The notes under the pieces: model-generated
What the model saw: only the letters and a program-made list of their open reading frames with translations
Database searches by the model: none
Told to the model about the DNA's origin: nothing
Shown: one piece after another, positions 48,441 through 58,019 of the stretch
Layout of the letters: each line of letters begins with the position of its first letter
Numbering within the stretch: position 1 is the first letter of the stretch
Assembly (NCBI RefSeq): GCF_014197015.1
Contig: NZ_JACIET010000004.1
Location: 62,001-126,000 of the forward strand
Source of the DNA: Niveibacterium umoris
Lineage (GTDB): Bacteria > Pseudomonadota > Gammaproteobacteria > Burkholderiales > Rhodocyclaceae
Length of the DNA: 64,000 nucleotides
Reading direction: 5' to 3'
Position numbers and translations under genes: made by a program

Positions 48441-48527
48441 GCCGGGATGGCGGAATCGGTAGACGCAGCGGATTCAAAATCCGCCGGTGGTAACACTGTG
48501 AGGGTTCGAGTCCCTCTCCCGGCACCA
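48441..48527 (+). tRNA. tRNA-Leu, anticodon CAA
   Basis: 87 nt, class II tRNA with a long variable arm. Acceptor arm GCCGGGA pairs with TCCCGGC, followed by encoded ACCA. The anticodon loop TTCAAAA has CAA at 48475-48477, reading UUG. The T-arm contains GGGTTCGAGTCCC. It has its own promoter just upstream and stands alone. Confidence 0.95.
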
Positions 48528-48596
48528 CTTCACGACGCTTGAAATCGCAGGGCCCGCCCCCAGATACGCGTCGAACCCCTGATTTTATTGAGTCCC

Positions 48597-49019
48597 ATGG
48601 CTGCAGGCAAACCAAACGCCCGGCGACGCACCGCTTTTGCCGTGCTCGCCCTCGCAATGGCCGGAGTCGGTTCCCTGCCGGAAACCGCTCACGCCACCGT
48701 TCGAGGTCGTATCAATTACGGCGACGGCATGGCTTTGCCGCCGCAAGCCGTGATCGACATCGAGTTGACCGATATCTCCAAATCCGGCGCTCCGGCGCAG
48801 GTTCTGGCGCGGATGCGCTTGTCCGCCGAGGAAGACGGTCCGATTCCATTCGAGATTTCGGTTCCGTCCGCACGCATCGATCAGCAGCGTACCTATGTGC
48901 TGTCGGCGCGCATTTCGTACGGCGGCAAGCTGCTATATGCCAACACGACGACGCACCGGGTGCTGACTCAGGGCGCGCCGATCAAGGTTGATCTGCGTGT
49001 TGAGCGCGTAGAGGTCTGA
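48597..49019 (+). CDS. YbaY/YscW-like periplasmic lipoprotein-family protein
   Basis: 140 aa. A signal peptide (FAVLALAMAGVGSLPETAHA) is followed by VRGRINYGDGMALPPQAVIDIELTD and a C-terminal segment with YVLSARISYGGKLLYANTT, the YbaY/YscW fold. No lipobox cysteine is visible, so it is probably a soluble periplasmic protein here. Start ATG 48597 has no clear ribosome binding site; an upstream TTG (48588) is weaker. Its function is unknown; in E. coli YbaY is a glycolipid-associated lipoprotein. Confidence 0.75.
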   Translation: MAAGKPNARRRTAFAVLALAMAGVGSLPETAHATVRGRINYGDGMALPPQAVIDIELTDISKSGAPAQVLARMRLSAEEDGPIPFEISVPSARIDQQRTYVLSARISYGGKLLYANTTTHRVLTQGAPIKVDLRVERVEV

Positions 49020-49095
49020 CAAGCCGGCGGCATACGCCGGGTTGATGGGATCCGGCAGCTACAATGCCCGGCAGCACCTTTTTCGATGTATTCCC

Positions 49096-49875
49096 CTACG
49101 CTTCTGCCGCACCCCGCTCGAACCAGTTGAGCCGGTCGCGTAGCGCTACGACGCCGCCGATGATCAGCAGGGCGGGCGGTTTGAGTTCGGCAACCTGAAC
49201 GCGCTGCGGCAGATCTGCCAGCGTTCCAACTACGGTTTGTTGGCTTGGCAGCGTGGCGTTGCGGATCGCTGCGGCGGGGGTGTCTGGCGCCAAGCCGTGG
49301 CGGATGAGTGCTTCGCTGATCACTCCGAGCGCGCCAATGCCCATGTAGATCACGATCGTTTGATCCGGGCGGGCGAGACTTTGCCAGTCAAGATCACACG
49401 TTCCGTCATGGAAGTGCCCCGTCGCCAGGACGCAGGTGCGCGCGATTTCACGGTGTGTCAGCGGGATGCCGGCGAAGGCCGCGGCGCCGCTGGCGGCAGT
49501 GACGCCCGGGACGACTTCGAACGGGATGCCGGACTCGGTCAGTTGCAGGATTTCTTCTCCGCCGCGTCCGAAGATGAATGGATCCCCACCCTTGAGGCGC
49601 ACCACTTGCCTGCCGGCCTTCGCCAGTCGCACCAGTAGTTCATTGATCGCGTTCTGGGCAAGCGTGTGATTTCCGGCCTGCTTGCCGACGTAGATCTTTT
49701 CGGCGTCGGCGCGAATCAGCGCCATCACGCCATCCCCCACCAAGTGGTCGTACACCACGGCGTCTGCCGTCGCGATGATTCTCGCGGCGCGTACGGTCAG
49801 CAGGTCCGCTTCTCCTGGGCCTGCACCGACGAGAAAGACCATTCCGGTTGGTGTTGGTCGATGTGCTGTGCTCAT
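49096..49875 (-). CDS. cobA: Uroporphyrinogen-III C-methyltransferase (SUMT)
   Basis: 259 aa. VFLVGAGPGEADLLTVRAARII, VYDHLVGDGVM and RLKGGDPFIFGRGGEE are the SUMT motifs for SAM binding. It methylates uroporphyrinogen-III at C-2 and C-7 towards siroheme or cobalamin. There is no CysG-like oxidase/ferrochelatase part, so it is the single-domain form. The frame is open upstream to 50124 but the real start is ATG 49875. No nitrite or sulfite reductase gene adjoins it. Confidence 0.94.
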   Translation of the reverse strand: MSTAHRPTPTGMVFLVGAGPGEADLLTVRAARIIATADAVVYDHLVGDGVMALIRADAEKIYVGKQAGNHTLAQNAINELLVRLAKAGRQVVRLKGGDPFIFGRGGEEILQLTESGIPFEVVPGVTAASGAAAFAGIPLTHREIARTCVLATGHFHDGTCDLDWQSLARPDQTIVIYMGIGALGVISEALIRHGLAPDTPAAAIRNATLPSQQTVVGTLADLPQRVQVAELKPPALLIIGGVVALRDRLNWFERGAAEA

Positions 49876-50012
49876 GCGGCCTTGCTCTCGGTGAATTCCG
49901 GCGACGAAGTTTAGCACCGGGGTGCAGGTGGCGATTTCTGTGGCGATCTGCCTGCGAAGCGGAGTCTCGTTTGGGTGCCTCTGAGGGTTCTGTCGGCTGC
50001 TCTTGATCCGAT

Positions 50013-50043
50013 GGGGCTTGGAGGGGTGGGGCTCGGCTTGGGG
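50013..50043 (+). other. Possible G-quadruplex
   Basis: Four runs of GGGG (50013-50016, 50023-50026, 50028-50031, 50040-50043) separated by 6, 1 and 8 nt. The last loop is one base longer than the usual limit. It lies about 275 nt upstream of the sugar-transferase start. Confidence 0.4.
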
Positions 50044-50204
50044 CCTCAGCAGGGCCTGATCAATGTCCGTGGGTGGTTTTGCGCCGGCCCCAAAGGACTT
50101 GCTAAGCACTGTGAAAAGCGCCACGCGAAGCGGCGGTGAATGTTGGGGGTTTGTTCTAAGTTGTTGATTATAAACGAAAGGGTGCGGCGCCTTGTCCGTG
50201 TTGG

Positions 50205-50224
50205 GGCGTGATGTCCTTCACGCC
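50205..50224 (+). other. Stem-loop in the leader of the EPS operon
   Basis: GGCGTGA (50205-50211) and TCACGCC (50218-50224) form a 7-bp stem with a 6-nt loop, 94 nt before the start codon of the sugar transferase. It may be a leader structure or binding site; no known RNA element is recognised. Confidence 0.4.
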
Positions 50225-50317
50225 GATGTAGCGGCTCCTCGGGTATCGTCAGTCTCATCCAAGAAATAGAGCGTGGCCGATCCTGATATGGGAATGCCAG
50301 CGCAGAGGTGAGACAAA

Positions 50318-51703
50318 ATGCTGCGACTCTTCAATCACTACGTGCCTGCGAACGCATTCGCGCAGATTCTCTTCGACAGCGTATTGTTGTTCGCGGCAAT
50401 CCTTATCGCCGCTGCAGCCCAGTTCAGCGGCGGGGTTGCATTGGTCGAGTCGGTTGCGCCGTCCGCCCTGATTTTCGCAACCATCATGATCATGTTGAAC
50501 AGCGCACTCGGGCTCTATCGCGGAGGGCCAACGTCGAGCCTCTACGACACGCTGGCGCGCATTCTCCTCTCGCTGTTGGCGAGCATCCCTATCGCGTATG
50601 CCGTTTTTCGCGTATTGCCGTGGGGTTCGTTCGACCAGCGTCAGGGCGAACTGACCGTGGTGCTGATTCTCGGCTCGATTCTCGCGCTACGAGGCTTCGT
50701 GGTCGGCGCTGCGGGCGAACCCCTCTGGCGTCGGCGCGTGATGGTGATCGGAACGGGTGATGAAGCGGCCGCTGTCGATCACAGTCTTCGCAATCTGCAT
50801 TCGCGTGCCCTTCAAGTCATCGGGTTTTACCCCGCCGTCAACAACGACGATGTGGCGGTATCGAATCACCGCATCCTGCCTTCGAACGCTTCGCTGCTTG
50901 AAGCGGTGCGGGCGCACGACGTGAATGAAATCATCGTTGCAGTCCGCGAGCGGCGTGGCGGTTCAATGTCGCTCAAGCAACTGCTCGATTGCAAACTTGC
51001 TGGCGTAAAGGTGCTTGACCTCTCGTCGTTCTACGAACGCGTGCGTGGGCAGGTGCGCATCGACTCACTCAAGGCCAGTTGGTTGATCTACGGAGAAGGG
51101 TTCCGTCAGGGCTGGTTGCGGTCAGCCATCAAGCGGACATTCGATCTGGTGGTGGGCGCTGCGATACTGTTGATGGCGTTGCCCATCATGCTGGTGACCG
51201 CAGTGGCGATAGCGATTGAGTCCGGGATGCCGATCTTCTACACGCAGGAGCGGGTCGGCCGCGGCGGGCGAGTGTTCCACGTCATCAAGTTCCGCAGCAT
51301 GCGGACCGACGCGGAAAAGGACGGCAAGCCTCGCTGGGCGTCGGCCAAGGATGATCGGGTGACCCGGGTGGGACGGGTTATTCGCAAGACGCGGATCGAC
51401 GAGTTGCCGCAGCTGTTGAACGTGATTCGCGGCGAGATGAGCCTAGTCGGTCCGCGCCCGGAACGTCCCTATTTCGTGGATCAGCTCGCGCGCGACATTC
51501 CGTTCTTTGCGGTTCGCCATAGCGTAAAGCCGGGATTAACAGGCTGGGCGCAGGTGCGTTATCAGTACGGATCAACGGTTGATGATGCTGTGCAGAAACT
51601 CCAGTACGACCTGTATTACGTCAAGAATCACACGCTGTTTCTTGATGTTCTCATCCTCGCCGAAACGGTTCGTGTTGTGCTCACCGGCGAAGGGGCTCAT
51701 TGA
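50318..51703 (+). CDS. Exopolysaccharide polyprenyl-phosphate sugar transferase (PEP-CTERM-associated type)
   Basis: 461 aa. Four N-terminal membrane helices and a Rossmann-like segment are followed by the bacterial sugar transferase domain with KRTFDLVVGAAILLMALPIM, FRSMRTDAEKDGKPRW, RKTRIDELPQLLNVIRGEMS and VGPRPERPYFVDQL. It attaches the first sugar phosphate to undecaprenyl phosphate at the inner membrane, starting exopolysaccharide repeat synthesis. AGAGGTGAG precedes ATG 50318. It is the first gene of an operon with prsK, prsR and prsT, the arrangement known for exosortase/PEP-CTERM EPS loci, though no exosortase gene is in view. Confidence 0.92.
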   Translation: MLRLFNHYVPANAFAQILFDSVLLFAAILIAAAAQFSGGVALVESVAPSALIFATIMIMLNSALGLYRGGPTSSLYDTLARILLSLLASIPIAYAVFRVLPWGSFDQRQGELTVVLILGSILALRGFVVGAAGEPLWRRRVMVIGTGDEAAAVDHSLRNLHSRALQVIGFYPAVNNDDVAVSNHRILPSNASLLEAVRAHDVNEIIVAVRERRGGSMSLKQLLDCKLAGVKVLDLSSFYERVRGQVRIDSLKASWLIYGEGFRQGWLRSAIKRTFDLVVGAAILLMALPIMLVTAVAIAIESGMPIFYTQERVGRGGRVFHVIKFRSMRTDAEKDGKPRWASAKDDRVTRVGRVIRKTRIDELPQLLNVIRGEMSLVGPRPERPYFVDQLARDIPFFAVRHSVKPGLTGWAQVRYQYGSTVDDAVQKLQYDLYYVKNHTLFLDVLILAETVRVVLTGEGAH

Positions 51704-51755
51704 GAGTGACTTTTCGCGCTGCTGCCTGCGGGTGGCATGAACAAAGGGGGCGGCG

Positions 51756-53834
51756 ATGAACGCTGTTCCTGCGGGCATTGCGGCAACCGGATTCGGAATT
51801 GCCGCGATTGTCTTTGTGTTGGTCGGGCTGCACCTTCGACTGAGTTGGCGAGGAGGTCGCCAGGGGGCGTTGCTGCTCTACGCGGTCGCAGCGAGCCTGG
51901 CCTGGGCTGCGGCTGGGCTCGGATTCTCCCTGGAGCCATCGTGGTTATCGTGGGCTTTCGTCGGCATGCTCGACTGCCTGAGGATCGCCGCATGGCTCCT
52001 GTTCCTGCTGTCGCTGCTTCAGGCGGGGGCACCAGATCTGCCGCGTCCGCTTGTGCAGGTACGTCAGGTCACGCTCGCGATCCTTGGCCTCCGCTTCCTC
52101 AGTGAACTCCTTGGTGCAAACGGGCTATTGTCCGGTGTGCTAGGAGGGCAAGTCTCCACCGTACTTGCGCTGGCAAGTGCCGTTGCGGGCCTGGTGACTA
52201 TCGAGCAGCTCTATCGCAACTTCCCCGAGCAGTCGCGCTGGGGCATCAAGCCGCTCGCGATCGGCCTGATTGGCGCGTTCTTCTTCGATACCTATGTTGC
52301 CGCAGACGCCTTCATGTTCCGGCGTATCGACCTGACCCTCTGGGGCGTCAGGGGATTCGTCTGGTCGGCATCCATGATTCTGGTGGCAATATCTGCGGGT
52401 CGCAGTCGGCAGTGGAATTTCCGCATCAGTGTGTCGCGAGAGGTGGTCTTCCACTCGGCCACGCTGGGCGTCGCGGGGGTCTTTTTGCTCGTCGTCGCGG
52501 CGGCAGGGTATTGGGTGCGCTATTTTGGTGGGGAGTGGGGCGGCGCGCTGCAGGTGCTGCTGCTGTTCAGCGGGTTGCTGGGTTGCGCGATCGTGCTGTT
52601 CTCCGGCTCGTTCCGCGCACGGCTTCGCGTTCTGCTGTCAAAGCACTTCTTCAGTTATCGCTATGACTATCGCGCCGAGTGGTTGCGATTTACACAGTCC
52701 CTGGCTGTCTCGGGCGCGAGCGCAGATCTTGCCGCGGCGGTCATTCGCGGTCTTGCCGATCTTGTCGAAAGTCCGGGCGGCCTTCTGTGGCTCAAGGATC
52801 ACAATGGGCGTTTCGTGCCGTTTGGTCGGCTCAATCATGTGCAGGTCGATGCGTCAGAGCCTGTCGGCGGCCCGTTTGCACAGTTTCTTCAGTCGCGTGG
52901 ATGGATTGTGGATCTGGCTGAGGTGCGCAGCCAGCCTTCGATCTACGAGGGATTCTCGCCACCCGAATGGCTGGAACAGGTGCCCGACGCGTGGCTGATT
53001 GTTCCCCTGTTCGTCGAAGTCGAGCTGGTCGGATTCGTTGTCCTGATGACTGCGCGAACGACGATTGATGTTGACTGGGAGGTTCTTGACCTCTTGAAGA
53101 CGGCTTCGCGCCAGGCCGCGGTCCACCTGGGAAGGCATCAGGCGACCGAAGCGCTGCTGGAGGCGCAGAAGTTCGATGCCTTCAATCGCATGTCTGCGTT
53201 TGTCGTGCACGATTTGAAGAATCTGGTCGCCCAACTGCAGCTGATGTTGCGTAACGCAGACCGACACAAGGACAACCCCGAGTTCCAGCAGGACATGCTC
53301 GACACGGTGAGGCACGTGCAGGAACGCATGAAGGCCTTGATGTCCCAGTTGCAGGAAAAGCGCTCGATCGATATGCGGCGTCCGGTGGCGCTCGCTGAAC
53401 TGGCGCAACGTATAGCCGACTCCAAGCGGCATCAGCGCCCGGCCGTCAAGGTGGTTCAAGAAAGCTCTCCAGTGGCAATGGCGCATCCGGAGCGGATCGA
53501 ACGGGTGATCGGGCATCTCGTTCAAAATGCGATCGATGCCACTGGTGACGATGGTATTGTGGGAATCAGGGTGTTTGAACAGGCTGGCGTGGCGTGTGTT
53601 GAAGTCGCCGATAACGGGTGTGGAATGTCCGCACAGTTTGTACGCGAACGCCTGTTCAAACCGTTCCAGAGCACCAAGGACGCCGGAATGGGGATCGGCG
53701 CCTACGAGACCCTGCAGTACATCACCGAATTGGGCGGCAGGATCGACGTGAATAGTGAACCCGGGCGGGGAACTTCCATGCAAGTGTGGCTTCCTTGCGT
53801 GCGGGATGAGGCGGTGCCGGCTGAGGCGGCTTAG
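51756..53834 (+). CDS. prsK: Membrane histidine kinase PrsK
   Basis: 692 aa. About eight N-terminal membrane helices (to about residue 290), a GAF-like region (about 320-460), then the histidine kinase: phospho-acceptor H485 in VVHDLKNLVAQLQLMLRNA, and an ATPase domain with the N-box in HLVQNAIDATGDD and DNGCGM and GMGIGAYE G-boxes. This is the PrsK family of the PEP-CTERM/EPS system, which pairs with PrsR. Overlap is minimal: prsR starts 2 nt after its stop codon. The signal sensed is unknown. Confidence 0.92.
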   Translation: MNAVPAGIAATGFGIAAIVFVLVGLHLRLSWRGGRQGALLLYAVAASLAWAAAGLGFSLEPSWLSWAFVGMLDCLRIAAWLLFLLSLLQAGAPDLPRPLVQVRQVTLAILGLRFLSELLGANGLLSGVLGGQVSTVLALASAVAGLVTIEQLYRNFPEQSRWGIKPLAIGLIGAFFFDTYVAADAFMFRRIDLTLWGVRGFVWSASMILVAISAGRSRQWNFRISVSREVVFHSATLGVAGVFLLVVAAAGYWVRYFGGEWGGALQVLLLFSGLLGCAIVLFSGSFRARLRVLLSKHFFSYRYDYRAEWLRFTQSLAVSGASADLAAAVIRGLADLVESPGGLLWLKDHNGRFVPFGRLNHVQVDASEPVGGPFAQFLQSRGWIVDLAEVRSQPSIYEGFSPPEWLEQVPDAWLIVPLFVEVELVGFVVLMTARTTIDVDWEVLDLLKTASRQAAVHLGRHQATEALLEAQKFDAFNRMSAFVVHDLKNLVAQLQLMLRNADRHKDNPEFQQDMLDTVRHVQERMKALMSQLQEKRSIDMRRPVALAELAQRIADSKRHQRPAVKVVQESSPVAMAHPERIERVIGHLVQNAIDATGDDGIVGIRVFEQAGVACVEVADNGCGMSAQFVRERLFKPFQSTKDAGMGIGAYETLQYITELGGRIDVNSEPGRGTSMQVWLPCVRDEAVPAEAA

Positions 53835-53836
53835 AG

Positions 53837-55201
53837 ATGAACGACCGAAAACGCACACTTTTGATTGTTGAGGATGATCCCGCGCTGCAGAAGCAGATGA
53901 AATGGGCGTTCGACCAGTATGAGGTCGTTACGGCGGCGGATCGGGAATCTGCGATTACGCAGATCAGGCGCTACGAGCCGGCTGTGGTGACGATGGACCT
54001 GGGGCTGCCGCCATCGCCAGACGACACGAGCGAAGGCTTCCGGCTGCTCGGCGAGATCCTCTCTCTGGCGCCTGATACCAAGGTGATCGTGCTGACCGGA
54101 CAGCACGACCGAGAGAACGCGGTGCGAGCTGTGGGCGCAGGCGCCTACGATTTCTTTGCGAAACCTTTCGAACCTGAGTTGCTGATGCTTACGATCGACC
54201 GGGCGTTCCGCCTGTTCGACCTTCAGCACGAAAACCGGCGCTTGCAGGCGCAGCACGCTGGCGGGCCGCTTTCCAGCGTGATCACCCGTGATGCGGCGAT
54301 GCTTCGCATCCTGCGCACGATCGAGAAAGTCGCCTCCGCGAACGTAACCGTCATGTTGCTCGGCGAGAGCGGCACCGGTAAGGAAGTCCTCGCGCGAGGT
54401 TTGCATGAAGCCTCACCGCGGCGCGCGGCGCGTTTCATAGCTATCAACTGCGCCGCAATTCCTGAGAACTTGCTCGAAAGCGAGCTCTTTGGCTATGAGA
54501 AGGGGGCGTTCACCGGTGCGGTCAAGCAGACCCCCGGTAAATTCGAACTCGCCCATAAAGGCACCCTGTTTCTCGACGAAATCGGGGATTTGCCAATAGC
54601 CTTGCAGGCAAAGCTGCTTCGCTTCCTGCAAGAACGCGTCGTCGAGCGGATTGGCGGGCGCGAGGAAATTCCCGTGGACGTGCGAATTGTCTGCGCGACC
54701 CACCAGGATCTGAAATCTTTGATCGCACAGGGAAGGTTTCGCGAGGATCTCTTCTACCGGCTGGCTGAGATTGTTGTCGACATTCCGCCGGTACGTGATC
54801 GCGATGGCGACGCCATGTTGCTGGCGCACGCGTTCGTTCAGCGGTTCGCGACGGAGCACCGCAGGAATTCCATGGTGCTTACTGATGATGCGCTGGCCGC
54901 ACTGGCAGCACATCGTTGGCCAGGGAACGTTCGCGAGCTAGAGAACTGCATCAAGCGCGCGGTGATCATGGCAGACGCTGGACGCATCACGGCGGACGAT
55001 CTTGGCCTCAATGTTCCAGACGAAGATCTGGATGCCCTGAACTTGCGCGCGGTCCGTGACGAGGCTGAGCGACGTGCAGTGGTGCGCGTGTTGGCGCGGG
55101 TGAACGGCAACATCGCACGTGCGGCGGAAGTCCTCGGAATCAGTCGTCCGACACTTTACGATCTGATGAATCGATTCGGGTTGAAGAAAGACCCGGTCTG
55201 A
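53837..55201 (+). CDS. prsR: Sigma-54-dependent response regulator PrsR
   Basis: 454 aa. Receiver domain with acceptor D54 in VVTMDLGLPP, AAA+ domain with Walker A GESGTGKE (176-183) and the sigma-54-contacting GAFTGA (223-228), then a Fis-type helix-turn-helix (EVLGISRPTLYDLMNRFGL). It activates RpoN promoters when phosphorylated by PrsK. The GG-N10-GC promoter at 82-97 is a candidate target. ATG 53837 is 2 nt after the prsK stop. All catalytic motifs are intact. Confidence 0.95.
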   Translation: MNDRKRTLLIVEDDPALQKQMKWAFDQYEVVTAADRESAITQIRRYEPAVVTMDLGLPPSPDDTSEGFRLLGEILSLAPDTKVIVLTGQHDRENAVRAVGAGAYDFFAKPFEPELLMLTIDRAFRLFDLQHENRRLQAQHAGGPLSSVITRDAAMLRILRTIEKVASANVTVMLLGESGTGKEVLARGLHEASPRRAARFIAINCAAIPENLLESELFGYEKGAFTGAVKQTPGKFELAHKGTLFLDEIGDLPIALQAKLLRFLQERVVERIGGREEIPVDVRIVCATHQDLKSLIAQGRFREDLFYRLAEIVVDIPPVRDRDGDAMLLAHAFVQRFATEHRRNSMVLTDDALAALAAHRWPGNVRELENCIKRAVIMADAGRITADDLGLNVPDEDLDALNLRAVRDEAERRAVVRVLARVNGNIARAAEVLGISRPTLYDLMNRFGLKKDPV

Positions 55202-55217
55202 CACCACAGGAAAACCC

Positions 55218-57986
55218 ATGAACAAGTCTTGCGTATCGACCCTGCTGGCTGCGCTGCTGGCATGTGCTCTGATTGCTGGTTGCGGTGAGAGCCCAGAGAA
55301 GATGCTCACCTCGGCGCGTGAGTACATAGCCAAGGGTGACACCAATGCGGCGACGATCCAGTTGAAGAACGCGCTTCAGAAGAATCCGGGGCTGGCCGAA
55401 GCACGTTTCCTGTTTGGCAGGATCCTGTTGGAAAGTGGCGATGCACCCGGGGGAGAGAAGGAACTGCGCAAGGCGCTCGATGCTGGGTATCCGATCGAGC
55501 ATGTTGCGGTTCCGCTGGCGCGCGCGATGGTAGCGCTGGACAAGGCTCAGCAGGTGGTTACCGAGTTCGGTTCCCTCAAACCGCAGCAACCATTGGCCAA
55601 GGCAGCGGTTGCGGCGGCTCTGTCTGATGCCTATCTGATGCTCAATCAGATGGAGCGCGCAGAAGCTTCGATGCGTGAAGCACTTGATGCAGCGCCGGGT
55701 TTTCCGCCCGCCGCAATGGCGTTTGCCCGGATCAAGGCCGCCAAGCATGAGCTGCCCGCCGCCATTTCGATACTCGATGATTCGATCAAACGCAATCCTG
55801 CTGACTACGACTCAATTGCCTTGAGGGCCGAACTCAAGTTGGCGCAGGGCCAACAGGATGAAGCGATCGCCGACCTCGATACCGCAATCAAGCTGCGTCC
55901 GCAGGCCGTTCCTCCGCGGCTGCGTGAGGCGCAGATTTACATCGGACAAAAGCAGTTCGATAAGGCGGACGCCGCCGTTGCCGCCGCGAAGAAGATCGCT
56001 CCTGGACACGTGTTGGTCCGCCACATGGAAGGGGTGGTTGCCATCAATCAGGGGCAAAACGAGAAGGCACGCGACGCTGCGCAGCAAGTCCTGAAGGTTG
56101 CGCCGGAATTTCTGCCTGCGGTCATGTTGTCTGGCGTTGCACATATGCGCCTCCATGACTACGTCCAGGCCCAGGCGAATTTCGAGAAACTCGTCTCCAA
56201 GGCGCCGGATTCACCAGGTCCGCGCCGCTTGCTCGCGCGTGCGCTCCTCGCGTCCAAGGATCCCGTGAGGGCATATGAGACGCTCGCACCGGTACTCGCT
56301 AAGGACCCGGATCGCGAAACGCTGATGCTTGCCGGTCAGGCGGCACTTCAGAACGGAGATTTCAATCGTAGTTCCGAGCTTTTCGCCAAAGCCTCGGCAA
56401 TGGATCCAAAGGATGCTGCCTCGAAGTTGAGACTTGGCGTCACGCGTCTGGCGCGCGGCGAAATCGATGCTGGCATGCGAGATCTGGAAGCAGCGGCTTC
56501 GATCGAGGATTCTGGTACCGACGCCGAAGTCACCCTGGTAATGGCCTATTTGCGATCGGGGAATATTCCAAAGGCACGCGCGGTCGTAGATCGCCTAATA
56601 GAGCGCGACCCCAAGAACCCAATGGGCTACAACCTGCTCGGTGGCGTCCAGATGGCGGGCAAGGACAACGATGGCGCTCGCAAGGCCTTCGAGAAGTCGA
56701 TTGAGCTTGATCCGGGATACCTGGCGGCTGCGATGAACCTTGCGCGACTGGACATGGCTACCGGCAACGCTGCTGCAGCGAGTGCCCGGTTCGAGAAAAT
56801 CATCGAAAAAACGCCAAAGGCGGTCGAAGCGTACCTGCTTCTGGCACGCCAGATGTCCGAGAGCGGCGCCAAGCCCGAGGCGATCCGCAAGATTCTCGAC
56901 AAGGCCATCACAGCGAACCCGGGCGTTGCTGCGCCGAAGATTGCGCTTCTTGAGCTATTGCTTGGGATGGGTGACAACAAGGCCGCGCTCACTGCGGCTC
57001 AGGAGGTTGCCGCGGCATTCCCGGCCGATGCCGATGTGCAGGCCGTTGCCGCACGTGCACAGGCGCGAGCCGGTGATACGCGCCAGGCAATCGTGACGAT
57101 GCAGAAGGCAGTGTCGCTGCAGCCGCAGTTGCCCGCTCCTTTGGTGATGCTCGCCGACCTCCAGCGATTGGGTAAAGACATCCCGGGCGCGGAAGACAGT
57201 CTGCGCAAAGCCTTGCGGATCAAGCCGGACATGATCGAGGCACAGCAGCGCCTGGTGACGCTGAAGATCGAACAGCGCAATACCGCCGAAGCGGTCACGA
57301 TTGCTCGCGAAGTGCAGAAACAGCATCCCAAGGAAGCCATCGGCTGGCTCTATGAGGCTGATGCCTACGCGCAGGTGAAGGACTGGCCGCAGGCGAACAA
57401 GGCGTATGCAAAAGCCTATGAACTCGGCAAATCCTCGATGGTTGTCGCAAAGTACCACGGGGGTTTGTTCGAAGCCGGGCAGCGGGCAGAGGCCGACAAG
57501 CTTGCTGCGGCGTGGCTCAATCAGAATCCCAAGGATGTCGGATTCCGTTCCTATCTGGCAGAGCGCGCGCTCTCGGCCAAGGATTACGAAGGTGCTGCGA
57601 AGGCCTATCGCGCCTTGCTGGAAATTGATCCGAAGAACGCGGTGACTTTGAACAACCTCGGATGGGTCAGCGGCAAGCTGAAAGATCCGAAAGCGATGTC
57701 GTACATCGATCAGGCCCTTCAGCTCACGCCTGACAATCCAGCGATCCTCGACACCAAGGCGCAGTTGCTGCTCGATGCCGGCCAAACCAAACCGGCTGTA
57801 GATGTCTTGCGGAAGGCAGTTGCCGGGGCGCCCAACAACATGACGATTCGCCTGAACCTGGCACGGGCGCTATCAATGGCCGGGGACAAGGCGGCCGCCA
57901 AGAACGAAGTCGATGCCGTACTTAAGATCACACCTGAAGGTTCAACGCTTCACAGTGACGCTGCGGCACTGATGAAGACGCTCTGA
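55218..57986 (+). CDS. prsT: TPR-repeat lipoprotein PrsT
   Basis: 922 aa. Lipobox LIAGC (C22) directs it to the outer membrane or periplasm. The rest is about two dozen tetratricopeptide-type helical repeats, such as ARFLFGRILLESGDAPGGE, YNLLGGVQMAGKDNDGARK and LNNLGWVSGKL. It belongs to the PEP-CTERM-system TPR lipoproteins, thought to help export of the polysaccharide or of cell-surface proteins. It follows prsR by 16 nt. No truncation is seen. Confidence 0.93.
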   Translation: MNKSCVSTLLAALLACALIAGCGESPEKMLTSAREYIAKGDTNAATIQLKNALQKNPGLAEARFLFGRILLESGDAPGGEKELRKALDAGYPIEHVAVPLARAMVALDKAQQVVTEFGSLKPQQPLAKAAVAAALSDAYLMLNQMERAEASMREALDAAPGFPPAAMAFARIKAAKHELPAAISILDDSIKRNPADYDSIALRAELKLAQGQQDEAIADLDTAIKLRPQAVPPRLREAQIYIGQKQFDKADAAVAAAKKIAPGHVLVRHMEGVVAINQGQNEKARDAAQQVLKVAPEFLPAVMLSGVAHMRLHDYVQAQANFEKLVSKAPDSPGPRRLLARALLASKDPVRAYETLAPVLAKDPDRETLMLAGQAALQNGDFNRSSELFAKASAMDPKDAASKLRLGVTRLARGEIDAGMRDLEAAASIEDSGTDAEVTLVMAYLRSGNIPKARAVVDRLIERDPKNPMGYNLLGGVQMAGKDNDGARKAFEKSIELDPGYLAAAMNLARLDMATGNAAAASARFEKIIEKTPKAVEAYLLLARQMSESGAKPEAIRKILDKAITANPGVAAPKIALLELLLGMGDNKAALTAAQEVAAAFPADADVQAVAARAQARAGDTRQAIVTMQKAVSLQPQLPAPLVMLADLQRLGKDIPGAEDSLRKALRIKPDMIEAQQRLVTLKIEQRNTAEAVTIAREVQKQHPKEAIGWLYEADAYAQVKDWPQANKAYAKAYELGKSSMVVAKYHGGLFEAGQRAEADKLAAAWLNQNPKDVGFRSYLAERALSAKDYEGAAKAYRALLEIDPKNAVTLNNLGWVSGKLKDPKAMSYIDQALQLTPDNPAILDTKAQLLLDAGQTKPAVDVLRKAVAGAPNNMTIRLNLARALSMAGDKAAAKNEVDAVLKITPEGSTLHSDAAALMKTL

Positions 57987-58019
57987 ACTCGCAATACAAC
58001 GAACGCATCTGGACAAATC

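Larger units (their letters stand above)
49876..50317. other. Intergenic region upstream of the polysaccharide operon
   Basis: 442 nt without a gene I can support. It holds a G-rich stretch (50013-50043), an AT-rich patch with a -10-like TATAAA (50169-50174) and a 7-bp hairpin (50205-50224) in what should be the leader of the sugar-transferase gene. I found no sigma-54 box in it. It probably contains the promoters for the minus-strand SUMT gene and the plus-strand EPS operon. Confidence 0.6.

Noticed and set aside
49022-49041. CCGGCG/CGCCGG hairpin between the YbaY-like gene and the SUMT gene as a terminator
   Set aside because: A 6-bp stem with no T-run on either strand; too weak to list as a terminator.
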